Part shown: piece after piece, positions 48,440 through 57,267 of the stretch
How the letters are laid out: each line of letters begins with the position of its first letter
How positions within the stretch are numbered: position 1 is the first letter of the stretch
From: a virus
Reading direction: 5' to 3' (one strand)
Length of the DNA: 64,000 nucleotides
Virus record (IMG/VR): IMGVR_UViG_3300042261_002269
Span: 124,001-188,000 of that record
The notes under the pieces: generated by a model
Told to the model about the DNA's origin: nothing
Databases searched by the model: none
What the model saw: the letters and a program-made list of their open reading frames with translations, nothing else
Position numbers and translations under genes: made by a program

Positions 48440-50152
48440 TTACCTCTGTTCTTTAGCCTGAATTCCTAAAGATAATTTGTCCAATGCTGGCAAAAACTCC
48501 TTAATGTGATCATTACGCTCAATACCATCCAATAAATATTTGATTTCTCTAGGGTTATAAAAGCCATAACCCGAATTGTAATTTAATATTTCATCATTTA
48601 TTTTTAGGTATCTATCAACAATCTTTTCTATACTTTCAACATCCTCTTTAGAAATACTACGAGGATACAGAGCTATGGTCCCAATATTCCTAAGAGCATA
48701 ATACAATTTCTTAATTGTATCGTTTACACTTGCTCTCAGACCTTGTAAACGTTTTTGTTCTGGACTTGCCAAATAATCTACTTGGACTCTGTTTCTTTGT
48801 TCTCTGCCCCCTCTAACTTCATAAGGGCTTTCTTGTTGAAAACGAGAATCTGTATGGGATCTATTTCTGATTACTGCTGTCAAAACTAAATTTCTCGTAT
48901 CTAAAAATGCTCCTTGGGTTTCTTCTGATGAATGAACAGTACCAGTCTTTTTTAAGTCCACTACATTGGTAAAGCCAACCCTGGTTAAAATTCTCCTCCA
49001 CCTAGAAGGAGAAAATTCTGGTTTATTGTCTTTCCGTGACCATTGATAAGCCAATTGTTGAGCAAGTCGATAGATAAATTGCCCCTCATTTCTAGGCTGA
49101 TAAGCATCTACGACCGTGTTTATAGAAGCAGGCAGATCTAACCCATATTCTTTACAAATTTCCATAAACTGTTTCTTTTTAGGGAAATCTTCAACATATA
49201 TGCTTTGATGTCTTGCGTAATCAAATTCTTTCTTTTTTTGCATGCAACTGTTTATGAATTCCTCTGCCATTTCTAGAACTTGAGGCTTGTCTTTATACAA
49301 ATCCTGCATAATTTCGCCTAAAATAGACTGGGATATTCTGACTTGTGCATCAAGTTCTATTAATTCTTCTTTGGTTAAACTGTCGCCATCCATATACTTC
49401 TTGAATCTTTGCAATTCTGGAGATTTGTTGATCAAATGTATAAGATTTGCATCTAATGACACACTAATTGTGTTATAAAAATCCTTCCGATCAAGCCTAT
49501 AACCACTAGCCACATAATATACGTGCCATATTCGCTCTCCAAAAATACTATCAGGTCCAGATAAGTATAAATAATCTTTCAGAAAGCTAGCAAGAGCAAA
49601 ATTTGCCGCAGATTTGACCTTGCTTTCAATGTAATCAGGGTCTATTTCGGATTTTACTCCAAATTTATCCGTGCTGTTATCTAACATCAAGTTTTCATTG
49701 CAATAATTATAGATCAATTTGAGATATTTGTTGTTTTGTTTATTGCTTTGCTGATAAACTTCATTGATTATTTCTTCGGTTGTTCTGGATCTGAGCTTAT
49801 CAAGTAAGTCGAATTTTTTGTAACGATCTGCTGTTCCAATGTCGTTTATTTCTTCGTTGGCCACAAAAACAACCATATAATCTCTGCCAAATGCATAATC
49901 GCTAAATGAAAACTCCCATTCTAGAATATGTTTTACGGGATAAGCATATAATCCATGAGGCGTGCCCTGTTCTTTAGTAGCAGATCCGCCCCAAATGGTA
50001 ATTCTAGGAACATCAGTAAATGTAACCCAAATGTTGTTTTCTGGGATCTGTTGCTTGACAAGTTTATCGAATACATCTCTAAGTGTATTAAACTTATTAA
50101 AAGCACGATGTTCCAATCCGCCTTCTATGTAAAAAAAATCTCTAAACCCCAT
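48440..50152 (-). CDS. Tandem paralogue 3 of large capsid-targeted family, 570 aa
   Basis: Begins MGFRDFFYIEGGLEHRAFN. Block A has PRITIWGG, HGLYAYP and DYMVVFVANE; block B has FSPSRWRRILTRVGF, TGTVHSSEETQGAFLDTRNL. GGAG precedes the ATG. The start overlaps the previous paralogue's end by 11 bases, so the array is probably one transcript. Function unknown. Confidence 0.75.
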   Translation of the reverse strand: MGFRDFFYIEGGLEHRAFNKFNTLRDVFDKLVKQQIPENNIWVTFTDVPRITIWGGSATKEQGTPHGLYAYPVKHILEWEFSFSDYAFGRDYMVVFVANEEINDIGTADRYKKFDLLDKLRSRTTEEIINEVYQQSNKQNNKYLKLIYNYCNENLMLDNSTDKFGVKSEIDPDYIESKVKSAANFALASFLKDYLYLSGPDSIFGERIWHVYYVASGYRLDRKDFYNTISVSLDANLIHLINKSPELQRFKKYMDGDSLTKEELIELDAQVRISQSILGEIMQDLYKDKPQVLEMAEEFINSCMQKKKEFDYARHQSIYVEDFPKKKQFMEICKEYGLDLPASINTVVDAYQPRNEGQFIYRLAQQLAYQWSRKDNKPEFSPSRWRRILTRVGFTNVVDLKKTGTVHSSEETQGAFLDTRNLVLTAVIRNRSHTDSRFQQESPYEVRGGREQRNRVQVDYLASPEQKRLQGLRASVNDTIKKLYYALRNIGTIALYPRSISKEDVESIEKIVDRYLKINDEILNYNSGYGFYNPREIKYLLDGIERNDHIKEFLPALDKLSLGIQAKEQR

Positions 50153-51893
50153 TTGGCTCCAATTTTGCTTTAAGTCTATTTAATACAGGAATAATACGAC
50201 CAGTATAGTCTTTTACATTAAGACCATTAAGATCCTTTAATAATTCAAAAATTTCTTTTTTATCAATCCCTATTTGCTCAAAGTTACCAGATAGCCATTT
50301 GTAAATAGACAAGAATTTTTGAATAGCACCCGTTATTGCAGACACACGATGTACTGGCACTGGAGCATGAGATCTTGCAAAGTAATGAAGATTAGAAATT
50401 TCATCCCTTAAAGCCATAACATAAGAATAAGCCTTATCTGCCAAAGCTTTTTGTTGTTTTTCTTCTGGAGTTCCATAGTAAGAACTTAGTGAACTAGTAG
50501 GATCTCTTTGTCTTTGTCTTTTTCCTCCTGTCAACTTTTCTGTTTCTAATGAAGCATCATCGCTTTGTACAGGACGATAGTCAATATGCGATATATTATT
50601 GATAGAAGCTATCATTTCTAATTTTCTTGTGTCAAAAAATGCAGCTTGTGTGGGTTCACTAGCGTGAACGGCTCCAGTGTGTTGTAAATCTGCGATATTG
50701 GTAAATCCAATTTTCTTTAATATCATAGCCCATCTAGCTGGCCAATAATCCTCTTTCCCATCTTTTCTAGCCCATTGAAGTGCCAGTTGTTCTGTAAACC
50801 GGTAGACAAATTGAAGCTTGTTTCGAAGTTTATAAGTTCCAGTCATATGTCTTAAAGCATCGATTATGCTCAGTCCATTTTCTTTGCAGAAAGCCGTAAG
50901 TTCTTTCTTTTTAGGAAAATTATAACGATACACAGATCTCAACCTTTGATCTTTAATTTGTTTAAATGTCTTGATACAGGTTTTAATGAATTTTCTGACG
51001 GACGCTTTAATTTCGGCTTCGTCATTCTTCAAATTTTCGATAATTTCGGCCACACCAGGGCCTGACTGTCTGATTTTTTTGTCAAAATCTATTAACTCTT
51101 GCTTGTTCAAATAATAGGTATATTGTTGCAGATCTTTAAACTTATCCTCATTGTAAGGGCTGTTGATTATTCGTTTTACGTCATAAGATAGTTCAACAAT
51201 AATTCTGCTAAAAATATCATCTGTATCTTCATGATCCGTTCTATAATAAACATCATAAATTTGATATACGCTATTTCCGAATATAGTATCGAACCCTTTC
51301 AAACTCTGAAGTTTTTGTTTTAATATATTCGAAAACACCAATCGTGCTATCTGTTTTGATTTTTGATCGAAAATATCCTTATTCAACCAATAAGCATTCA
51401 ATCTGTTACTAGAATCTGATATTTCGATATATTCATCTGTGAAATAATTATGTATTTCTTCAATGTACTTACAAGATTCATCATTTGCCAATTTTAAATA
51501 AACAGCATCTACAACGTCTTGATTTTTCACAGATTCATTGTTCTTAAACATATTGAATTCAATATGTTTTGCTCCAATATCGTTGATGGCTTCGTTAGCA
51601 ATAAATACAACCATATAAGGACGAGTGTTACCATAATAACGAAAGTCCTGTCCAGCAGCAAGCACTTGTTGAATAGGATAAGCAAATAATGCATGGGGAG
51701 TTCCTTGACTTTTAGTTGCGGATCTGCCCCAAATGGTAATTCTAGGAACTTCCGAAAATGTCACCCAAATATCGGAATCGGCAATTCCTTGATTAGCAAG
51801 CATATTTCTAATATCTTGCAGCTTTTTTAATTTATTAAAAGCCCGATGTTCTAGACCGGCTTCCGATATATTTAAAAATTCTTTGAACAACAT
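50142..51893 (-). CDS. Tandem paralogue 2 of large capsid-targeted family, 583 aa
   Basis: Begins MLFKEFLNISEAGLEHRAF, the longest signal of the set. Block A has PRITIWGR, HALFAYP and RPYMVVFIANE; block B has WPARWAMILKKIGF, TGAVHASEPTQAAFFDTRKL. No Shine-Dalgarno; ACTAAATAACTTATT lies directly before the ATG, almost identical to the leader of paralogue 1. Function unknown. Confidence 0.75.
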   Translation of the reverse strand: MLFKEFLNISEAGLEHRAFNKLKKLQDIRNMLANQGIADSDIWVTFSEVPRITIWGRSATKSQGTPHALFAYPIQQVLAAGQDFRYYGNTRPYMVVFIANEAINDIGAKHIEFNMFKNNESVKNQDVVDAVYLKLANDESCKYIEEIHNYFTDEYIEISDSSNRLNAYWLNKDIFDQKSKQIARLVFSNILKQKLQSLKGFDTIFGNSVYQIYDVYYRTDHEDTDDIFSRIIVELSYDVKRIINSPYNEDKFKDLQQYTYYLNKQELIDFDKKIRQSGPGVAEIIENLKNDEAEIKASVRKFIKTCIKTFKQIKDQRLRSVYRYNFPKKKELTAFCKENGLSIIDALRHMTGTYKLRNKLQFVYRFTEQLALQWARKDGKEDYWPARWAMILKKIGFTNIADLQHTGAVHASEPTQAAFFDTRKLEMIASINNISHIDYRPVQSDDASLETEKLTGGKRQRQRDPTSSLSSYYGTPEEKQQKALADKAYSYVMALRDEISNLHYFARSHAPVPVHRVSAITGAIQKFLSIYKWLSGNFEQIGIDKKEIFELLKDLNGLNVKDYTGRIIPVLNRLKAKLEPNGV

Positions 51894-51924
51894 AATAAGT
51901 TATTTAGTGTCAAAGAATCCTATT

Positions 51925-53625
51925 TTACATTGTATTTTCGTAGGCAGTGTCGATTGTAGATTTAATATTGTCTAAGAGAGGCTTGATAGCTTCTGAATTG
52001 TTTTTAAATTCAATTTGTGATATTAGTCTTTTTAAAGAATACAAATCATATCCCCAAGAAGATTGATTTTGAGCCCAATTTAAGACTTTCTTGAAACTAC
52101 TGAAAGCTTTTTTCAAATACTCAACGTATTCACTTGACACACTAACGCCAAAATCCAAACTCCTTTCGACCCTGGACAAAGCATTCTTTAAATCAACAAA
52201 TCGACTTTTGGTATTATATTGCCTTGCTTCTGCTTCTTTTTCCTGAGGCGAACTAAAATAATTATTAGGAGAGCCAGATTTTCGTTGTTCTCGTCCCCCA
52301 GATATGAAGCTGGGACTTTGATAAAAACGATAATCATTATGGGATTTATTGCGTACCAATCCGACCATCTCTAATTTTCTTGTATCAAAAAACGCACCTT
52401 GCGTAGATTCGGCAACATGCACTGCACCAGTATTCCTTAAATCTGCTATGTTAGTATATCCAATTGCTTTAAGTATTCTGGTCCATCTAGATGGATAGTA
52501 TCGATACTTTCCATCCTTTTCTGCCCATTGCATTGCTAATTGTTCAGTAAAACGATAGATGACCTGACTGTCATTTTCAATCTTATTTCCTGAAGTTTGC
52601 ATGTTTTTAAAGGCCCTAACCACATCCAATCCATGATTTTGGGCAAATTGAAGCAATTTCTTTTTATTGGGAAAGTCTTTGCCGAATGCCTTGCTGATTC
52701 TTAGTTTATTTATGTTTTTTTGTTTTTTGACACAATTATCAAACAGCATTTGAATTATTTTTGTGATCTCGGGCTCATCTTGACGAAGTCTTTTTATCAC
52801 TTCAGATATTTTAGGAATGCCATCTTTTCTAATTTGCGAATCGAATCTTAGCAATACATCTAATGGCAAAAGTGTACGTCCATATTGACTAATGTAGTCA
52901 AATTCGGGAATATTTAAAATTTTATCAAATGCTTCCAAAGATAAACTCACATTTAAATATGTGTCGCTGAAAAGTTGGATGCTTTGAGAGTTGTGATAAT
53001 CTTTATAATGTCTATAAACGTATGGTATTTCATCTCCAAGTATGGTATCCGAACCTCGTAAATCCATAACCTCGTCTAAGTTTTCTTCAATAACATGTCT
53101 TAATGTATCTTTTGATTTGTATTTGATTTCATCATCGTCTATTGATGAAAAGTCAATATACCAATAAGATCCAAATTTTTTACTAATCAAATTAAAATAA
53201 GGATTAGATTTTATTGATTTATCGATGTTTTTATAAACAGACCTAACGACCTCAGGAGTTTCTGCTGCTTTAAATCTGTTTCTAATCTTGAAATCGGCAT
53301 TTGCTCCTCCTATATCGTTGATTTTTTCGTTTGCAATAAATACAACAATATAAGGTCTGTCAGTGGCGTATTCGCCAAAAGTATCTTTTCTTTCAAGAAT
53401 TTTTGTTATAGGATAGGCAAACAAAGCATGAGGAGTGCCTTGAGCTTTATCTGCTGAGCCTCCCCAAATAGTAATTCTAGGAACTTCCGAATAAGTTACC
53501 CAAATATCACTTTCAGAATATCCTTGTTGCATAAGCAAATTGCGAATTTCTTCTAATTTTTTGAACTTGTTGAAAGCACGATGCTCTAAACCAGCCTCAA
53601 ATATCACAAAATCTTTAAATCCCAT
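51925..53625 (-). CDS. Tandem paralogue 1 of large capsid-targeted family, 566 aa
   Basis: First gene of the array. Begins MGFKDFVIFEAGLEHRAFN. Block A has PRITIWGG, HALFAYP and RPYIVVFIANE; block B has YPSRWTRILKAIGY, TGAVHVAESTQGAFFDTRKL. No Shine-Dalgarno; ACTAAATAAGTTATT abuts the ATG, a late-promoter-like box that would give a leaderless message. Function unknown; block layout is what I would expect of a two-part enzyme or toxin-like fold. Confidence 0.75.
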   Translation of the reverse strand: MGFKDFVIFEAGLEHRAFNKFKKLEEIRNLLMQQGYSESDIWVTYSEVPRITIWGGSADKAQGTPHALFAYPITKILERKDTFGEYATDRPYIVVFIANEKINDIGGANADFKIRNRFKAAETPEVVRSVYKNIDKSIKSNPYFNLISKKFGSYWYIDFSSIDDDEIKYKSKDTLRHVIEENLDEVMDLRGSDTILGDEIPYVYRHYKDYHNSQSIQLFSDTYLNVSLSLEAFDKILNIPEFDYISQYGRTLLPLDVLLRFDSQIRKDGIPKISEVIKRLRQDEPEITKIIQMLFDNCVKKQKNINKLRISKAFGKDFPNKKKLLQFAQNHGLDVVRAFKNMQTSGNKIENDSQVIYRFTEQLAMQWAEKDGKYRYYPSRWTRILKAIGYTNIADLRNTGAVHVAESTQGAFFDTRKLEMVGLVRNKSHNDYRFYQSPSFISGGREQRKSGSPNNYFSSPQEKEAEARQYNTKSRFVDLKNALSRVERSLDFGVSVSSEYVEYLKKAFSSFKKVLNWAQNQSSWGYDLYSLKRLISQIEFKNNSEAIKPLLDNIKSTIDTAYENTM

Positions 53626-53655
53626 AATAACTTATTTAGTGCCAAAGAATCATTT
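53625..53655 (-). promoter_or_regulatory. Late-promoter-like leader of the paralogue array
   Basis: On the minus strand, GATTCTTTGGCACTAAATAA then GTTATT lead straight into the ATG. The same about 29-base leader, with two base changes, precedes paralogue 2 at 51893. ACTAAATA resembles the T4 late TATAAATA. Confidence 0.5.
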
Positions 53656-53663
53656 TTTGTCCC

Positions 53664-53692
53664 TTGTGCGGCTTGTTCGGCATACATATAAT
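53664..53692 (+). promoter_or_regulatory. Sigma-70-type promoter before the HAD gene
   Basis: TTGTGC, exactly 17 bases, then perfect TATAAT (53687-53692), 21 bases before the HAD phosphatase ATG at 53713. Best host-type promoter seen in the window. Confidence 0.6.
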
Positions 53693-53712
53693 GTCGAGCT
53701 AAAGAGGGAAAT

Positions 53713-54132
53713 ATGAAATTTCAGATGTGGTTAGAAAATCAAAAAGTTGTCACTTTTGACTTTGATAGCACGCTTACCGTGCCTCAATGGGACGATGAAT
53801 CCCAATTGTGGTTCAATGGAGATTCAGATAATGACGATCATCTAAACCACGAAAGATTTGAGCTAATCCGAGATTATGCCAAAAAAGGATATTCTGTGAT
53901 TATTGTAACTAGCAGAATTTCTAGAGATCGTCTTCCAATTGTAGATATGGTCAAAAGACATCATCTGCCAATATCAGATGTGATTTGCACCAATATGGGA
54001 CCTAAAGGGCCAATTCTTGAGAAATTAGGCTCATGCAGGCATTATGATGATATGCCCAAAGAACATGAAGATCCTGATTCGGCATTTTCAGGCGAATGGA
54101 TTAAAGTCCATCATCCGATGGATCACGCCTAA
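53713..54132 (+). CDS. HAD-family phosphatase with capsid-targeting-like N-terminus, 139 aa
   Basis: FDFDSTLTVP (about residues 15-24) is the HAD DxDxT nucleophile motif, VTSRIS supplies the Thr/Ser motif II, and HYDDMPKEHED resembles the C-terminal acidic motif. Similar small HAD domains act as polynucleotide or nucleotide phosphatases in phages. It begins MKFQMWLENQ, resembling the capsid-targeting signature but shorter, so packaging is less certain than for others. AGAGGG precedes the ATG. Confidence 0.75.
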   Translation: MKFQMWLENQKVVTFDFDSTLTVPQWDDESQLWFNGDSDNDDHLNHERFELIRDYAKKGYSVIIVTSRISRDRLPIVDMVKRHHLPISDVICTNMGPKGPILEKLGSCRHYDDMPKEHEDPDSAFSGEWIKVHHPMDHA

Positions 54133-54335
54133 TCTGGAAAAACGAAAACAGCACAAACATTCACCTTAATAGTGTGATCATTTGTTGGATTAATTATGTC
54201 TCTAGCAACCTTTTCTGCATGAGTCGCATCAGTTATGCCTTGACACTGAGGATCAAGATAAAAGGTTGGAATATTATATCCAGTTTGTGACAAATCTTCA
54301 TGGATCTTAACGACACTTGCAATGATTTGATACAT
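54129..54335 (-). CDS. Hypothetical protein, 68 aa
   Basis: Small mixed protein ending in a beta strand (VNVCAVFVF). No motif recognised. First of three short genes that follow a methyltransferase on the same strand; overlaps the HAD gene end by 4 bases. Confidence 0.55.
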   Translation of the reverse strand: MYQIIASVVKIHEDLSQTGYNIPTFYLDPQCQGITDATHAEKVARDIINPTNDHTIKVNVCAVFVFPD

Positions 54336-54338
54336 TTG

Positions 54339-54545
54339 TTACGTCCAATTAAACGTAAGTTCAGAATCAGTAAAGGTAAAGATTTGAGGATCAGTAAGTG
54401 ACTGCACTTTGAATATAAGATGTCCTTCTTTACGATGTATGAACCAAAAACTCTTTGCCGCATCATCCCTTTCGGATTCCAAATCATAAGGACCAAAAAA
54501 CTTAGGAAATTTCCCATCATGAATAAACAAAAAGTAATACTTCAT
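54339..54545 (-). CDS. Hypothetical protein, 68 aa
   Basis: Starts MKYYFLFIHDGKFPKFFGP; beta-rich, with no domain recognised. The stop lies three bases before the next gene's start and its own ATG overlaps the upstream stop (ATGA). Confidence 0.55.
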   Translation of the reverse strand: MKYYFLFIHDGKFPKFFGPYDLESERDDAAKSFWFIHRKEGHLIFKVQSLTDPQIFTFTDSELTFNWT

Positions 54546-54814
54546 TGCTTTGCTCCTTTGGAAGCTTCATCTAATGCTTCCCGCCTAATCCACCACCATT
54601 CACCATCGATTTTTATGAAATCAACTTCTCTAGTCGCCCATTCTTCCATGTTTACTTCAATTGGACAAGGAATAAATGGGCCTTCATGTAAGCAAGTTCC
54701 TCCAAAAAAATCATCAGGCTTTTCAATCCCTTCTGTAACTCCAAATTCATAGCCTTGATAGCCTGAACTAAAAATATGCTTGGGCTGGGGGTCCAACTTG
54801 GCAATTTTAATCAT
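54542..54814 (-). CDS. Hypothetical protein, 90 aa
   Basis: Trp-rich C-terminus (DGEWWWIRREAL); no recognised domain. Coupled by ATGA to the methyltransferase gene upstream. Confidence 0.55.
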   Translation of the reverse strand: MIKIAKLDPQPKHIFSSGYQGYEFGVTEGIEKPDDFFGGTCLHEGPFIPCPIEVNMEEWATREVDFIKIDGEWWWIRREALDEASKGAKQ

Positions 54815-55518
54815 TGTTTTCTCATAATGTAAGTGGCTAAATTGTCTTTGGGAGGTCGATGCTCGGATTCGTCAAAATTGACCTCTAACAACTCAAAATC
54901 AAATTTTTGACACAGAGCTTTCATGGAATTTTCTGACAGACAATACACATGCTCCTTAGGGCGATAATGCCTCCATTTGTCAATGGATTCAAGCCTCTCA
55001 TGGTAAAAATTAGGGATTGTAACGATCCAAATACCTTTTGGAACCAACATCGCCTTGATTTTAACCACAATGTCTTCTATGTTTGGAACATGCTCCAAAA
55101 CATCAAACATTGTAACGACATCATATCGTTTGTCAATGGGAAGTTTTTTGTGAGTGACCAAATCATAGCAACCACAATGGATTAAGCAAAATTTGTTTAC
55201 GTCGTATCCTTCGGCATTGAACCCAGAGGGAGCTTTTTCAATAAATGAACCTACAGAACAGCCTATGTCCAACAGATTTCCTTCATTGCGATATTTCTGA
55301 ACAATAGACCAACGTGTTTCTTGCAATTTGGCGTTTAATGTTGTGCTGTGATATCTGACATATTTAATGTAATAATCAACCCCGTAAATATCTTCATCTA
55401 CGATAGGGGTCAAAAGGGTATCGCAATTATCGCAATATTGATCTATCTTTAGACCTGAGATTCTCCTAAAGATTCCATCGCAGCAGGGACATCTTTCGAT
55501 TTCAAGTTTCTGTTCCAT
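54811..55518 (-). CDS. SAM-dependent methyltransferase with N-terminal zinc ribbon, 235 aa
   Basis: The N-terminal CPCCDG and CDNCDT form a zinc ribbon. The class I methyltransferase core follows with LLDIGCSVGSF (motif I), DVVTMFDVLEHVP (motif post-IV) and GIWIVTIPNF. This architecture is common in enzymes that methylate sugars or small molecules in surface polysaccharide clusters. It overlaps the glycosyltransferase-like gene by 70 bases on the same strand. Confidence 0.8.
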   Translation of the reverse strand: MEQKLEIERCPCCDGIFRRISGLKIDQYCDNCDTLLTPIVDEDIYGVDYYIKYVRYHSTTLNAKLQETRWSIVQKYRNEGNLLDIGCSVGSFIEKAPSGFNAEGYDVNKFCLIHCGCYDLVTHKKLPIDKRYDVVTMFDVLEHVPNIEDIVVKIKAMLVPKGIWIVTIPNFYHERLESIDKWRHYRPKEHVYCLSENSMKALCQKFDFELLEVNFDESEHRPPKDNLATYIMRKQ

Positions 55519-56357
55519 TCTTCATAAACCTTCATAAAGGTAGCAAAATCGTCATCAAAACTCACAATTGAATTAGGTTTGCTAGTAATCCATTCTCTAT
55601 AGTAGAAATGTCCTACTGCAAATGGATGGGTTAATTTAGAATTTAACCAAACAATTGCTGGTTTGTTGGATAAAATCGACCACATCGACAAGCAATTGGA
55701 GGTGGTGATAATGCCATCGCATAATTCAGCAATTGCTAAAACTTGAGCCATACTTTCAGTTTGCCCTACTAAATTAACCACATTCGGCATGTTAATTTGG
55801 TAAGGATAGTCCCAATATTCGCCTTTTAGACAATGTCTTGTCTTTTCTTGACCAATGAGGATAAAATTCCATCCACTTTCTTTAATTAAAAATTCAATAG
55901 CATTTGGGATAAAAGGCCAATGCTCCTCAAATCTGCATGAGTGAAAAGAAACTGGGTTTAAAAGAATACACGGTTTAGGATATGACTGTTCTATTTTGGG
56001 GAGTTTATAGCTAAATTTTCTAAAAATTAACTCAGGGATCATTGAACTATAACGAAGATGTGTCGGAAGTATCTTCCTGTCCATTAGTTTAATATCACTA
56101 ATTGCCTCGATCCAATCCAATTTGTCTTGGGCCGCTTCGTCAAGAATTTTGTGATAATCGTCATGAGATTTAGGCAAAACATGTATAACAGAATCGATAT
56201 TTTCTTGATGTTCTAGAAATTTAGCAATTTCGACATCAAATCCATAATAAAGAATATCTACTTTAGAGACACGAGATTTCAATCGTTCAATAAGAGTCAA
56301 AGATGTAAAAACATCTCCCCAAGCTCCCATAGCTGTAGTCAATATATTATCTGACAT
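55449..56357 (-). CDS. GT9-like glycosyltransferase, 302 aa
   Basis: Starts with MGAWGDVFTSLTLIERL, typical of heptosyltransferase-like proteins, then WNFILIGQEKTR and late DGIITTSNCLSMWSILSNKPAIVWL, the donor-site region. Part of a leftward run of sugar-related genes (54811-57267). ATGA-type overlap with the upstream GT2/TPR gene. Product probably a virion or surface glycan. Confidence 0.68.
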   Translation of the reverse strand: MSDNILTTAMGAWGDVFTSLTLIERLKSRVSKVDILYYGFDVEIAKFLEHQENIDSVIHVLPKSHDDYHKILDEAAQDKLDWIEAISDIKLMDRKILPTHLRYSSMIPELIFRKFSYKLPKIEQSYPKPCILLNPVSFHSCRFEEHWPFIPNAIEFLIKESGWNFILIGQEKTRHCLKGEYWDYPYQINMPNVVNLVGQTESMAQVLAIAELCDGIITTSNCLSMWSILSNKPAIVWLNSKLTHPFAVGHFYYREWITSKPNSIVSFDDDFATFMKVYEEWNRNLKSKDVPAAMESLGESQV

Positions 56358-57267
56358 AAATACCTTGTGTTTCCTTGATTTTATTACAACTGGCTATCAT
56401 TTTTTCGGGATATTCTTTGTATTTGGTTAGATCAATAGGATACTTATCTGTTTTTAGCCTTTTTGCTCCTAAAATCATAGCATTTTCATAAAATTCGATA
56501 GCTTCGTCAAATTTTTTCAATAAATGATAATAAACATCTCCCAAAATACACCAAAACTCAGCCATTAATGGACAATAACTTAAACAAATATTGATGTTTT
56601 GTAAAGCCTTTTTGACTTCTTTCTTACAGATATATGCGTAAGCCATATAATAATGGCTCATAATTGTGGAAATGCTGGGTGTTCTGTTTAAAAATAAATA
56701 ATGTTGAATGGCATTTAAAAACTTTTCATGATCCCCTAAAGTCAAGTAGATACATGCTTCGTAGTAATAAGGTTGGAAGGCAGATGGCTTTGTTTCTTTC
56801 CATTTCTTGATTGATTCCAAGTCACTTAACAGATCTCTATTGGCAAAGCTATATAAAATCAAATCAATTTCAGAATTTGTAGTCGATTTGATGCATTCGT
56901 ATGTAGGATTAACAAATTCTTGAAATCCTTTCCATAGTCTGATTTCTTTAGTAATCGTCTTATCTTTTAATAGTTTCACATAATAACAATCACTTGTCAG
57001 GGCTATTTCATCTTGTTTTAGTATTATTTCCCAAGGTTCTATCATCAAATTATAGCCTGAAAGGTCTTTTTGAAGACGGTTTCTAGCTTGATCACGGTCA
57101 AATTCGACTAAATAGTGAATCTCAGCCTGATAATTACGGCAAATATCTAAAGTACCATCACAGCTTCCTAGATCTCCTACAATAATTCTAGAGCAGCAAT
57201 TACATATGGAATCAAGTGTTTTCTGGATTGTTTTGCTGTTGTTCTTGGTGAGTATTATCGCATTCAT
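56347..57267 (-). CDS. GT2-like glycosyltransferase with TPR tail, 306 aa
   Basis: The N-terminal AIILTKNNSKTIQKTLDSI and VGDLGSCDGTLDICRNY resemble GT2/SunS-type glycosyltransferases (donor Asp region), but the domain is short and the DxD is not obvious. Residues about 160-280 are TPR-like. Probably glycosylates a protein; substrate unknown. Overlaps the 65-aa gene start region. Confidence 0.65.
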   Translation of the reverse strand: MNAIILTKNNSKTIQKTLDSICNCCSRIIVGDLGSCDGTLDICRNYQAEIHYLVEFDRDQARNRLQKDLSGYNLMIEPWEIILKQDEIALTSDCYYVKLLKDKTITKEIRLWKGFQEFVNPTYECIKSTTNSEIDLILYSFANRDLLSDLESIKKWKETKPSAFQPYYYEACIYLTLGDHEKFLNAIQHYLFLNRTPSISTIMSHYYMAYAYICKKEVKKALQNINICLSYCPLMAEFWCILGDVYYHLLKKFDEAIEFYENAMILGAKRLKTDKYPIDLTKYKEYPEKMIASCNKIKETQGIYVR

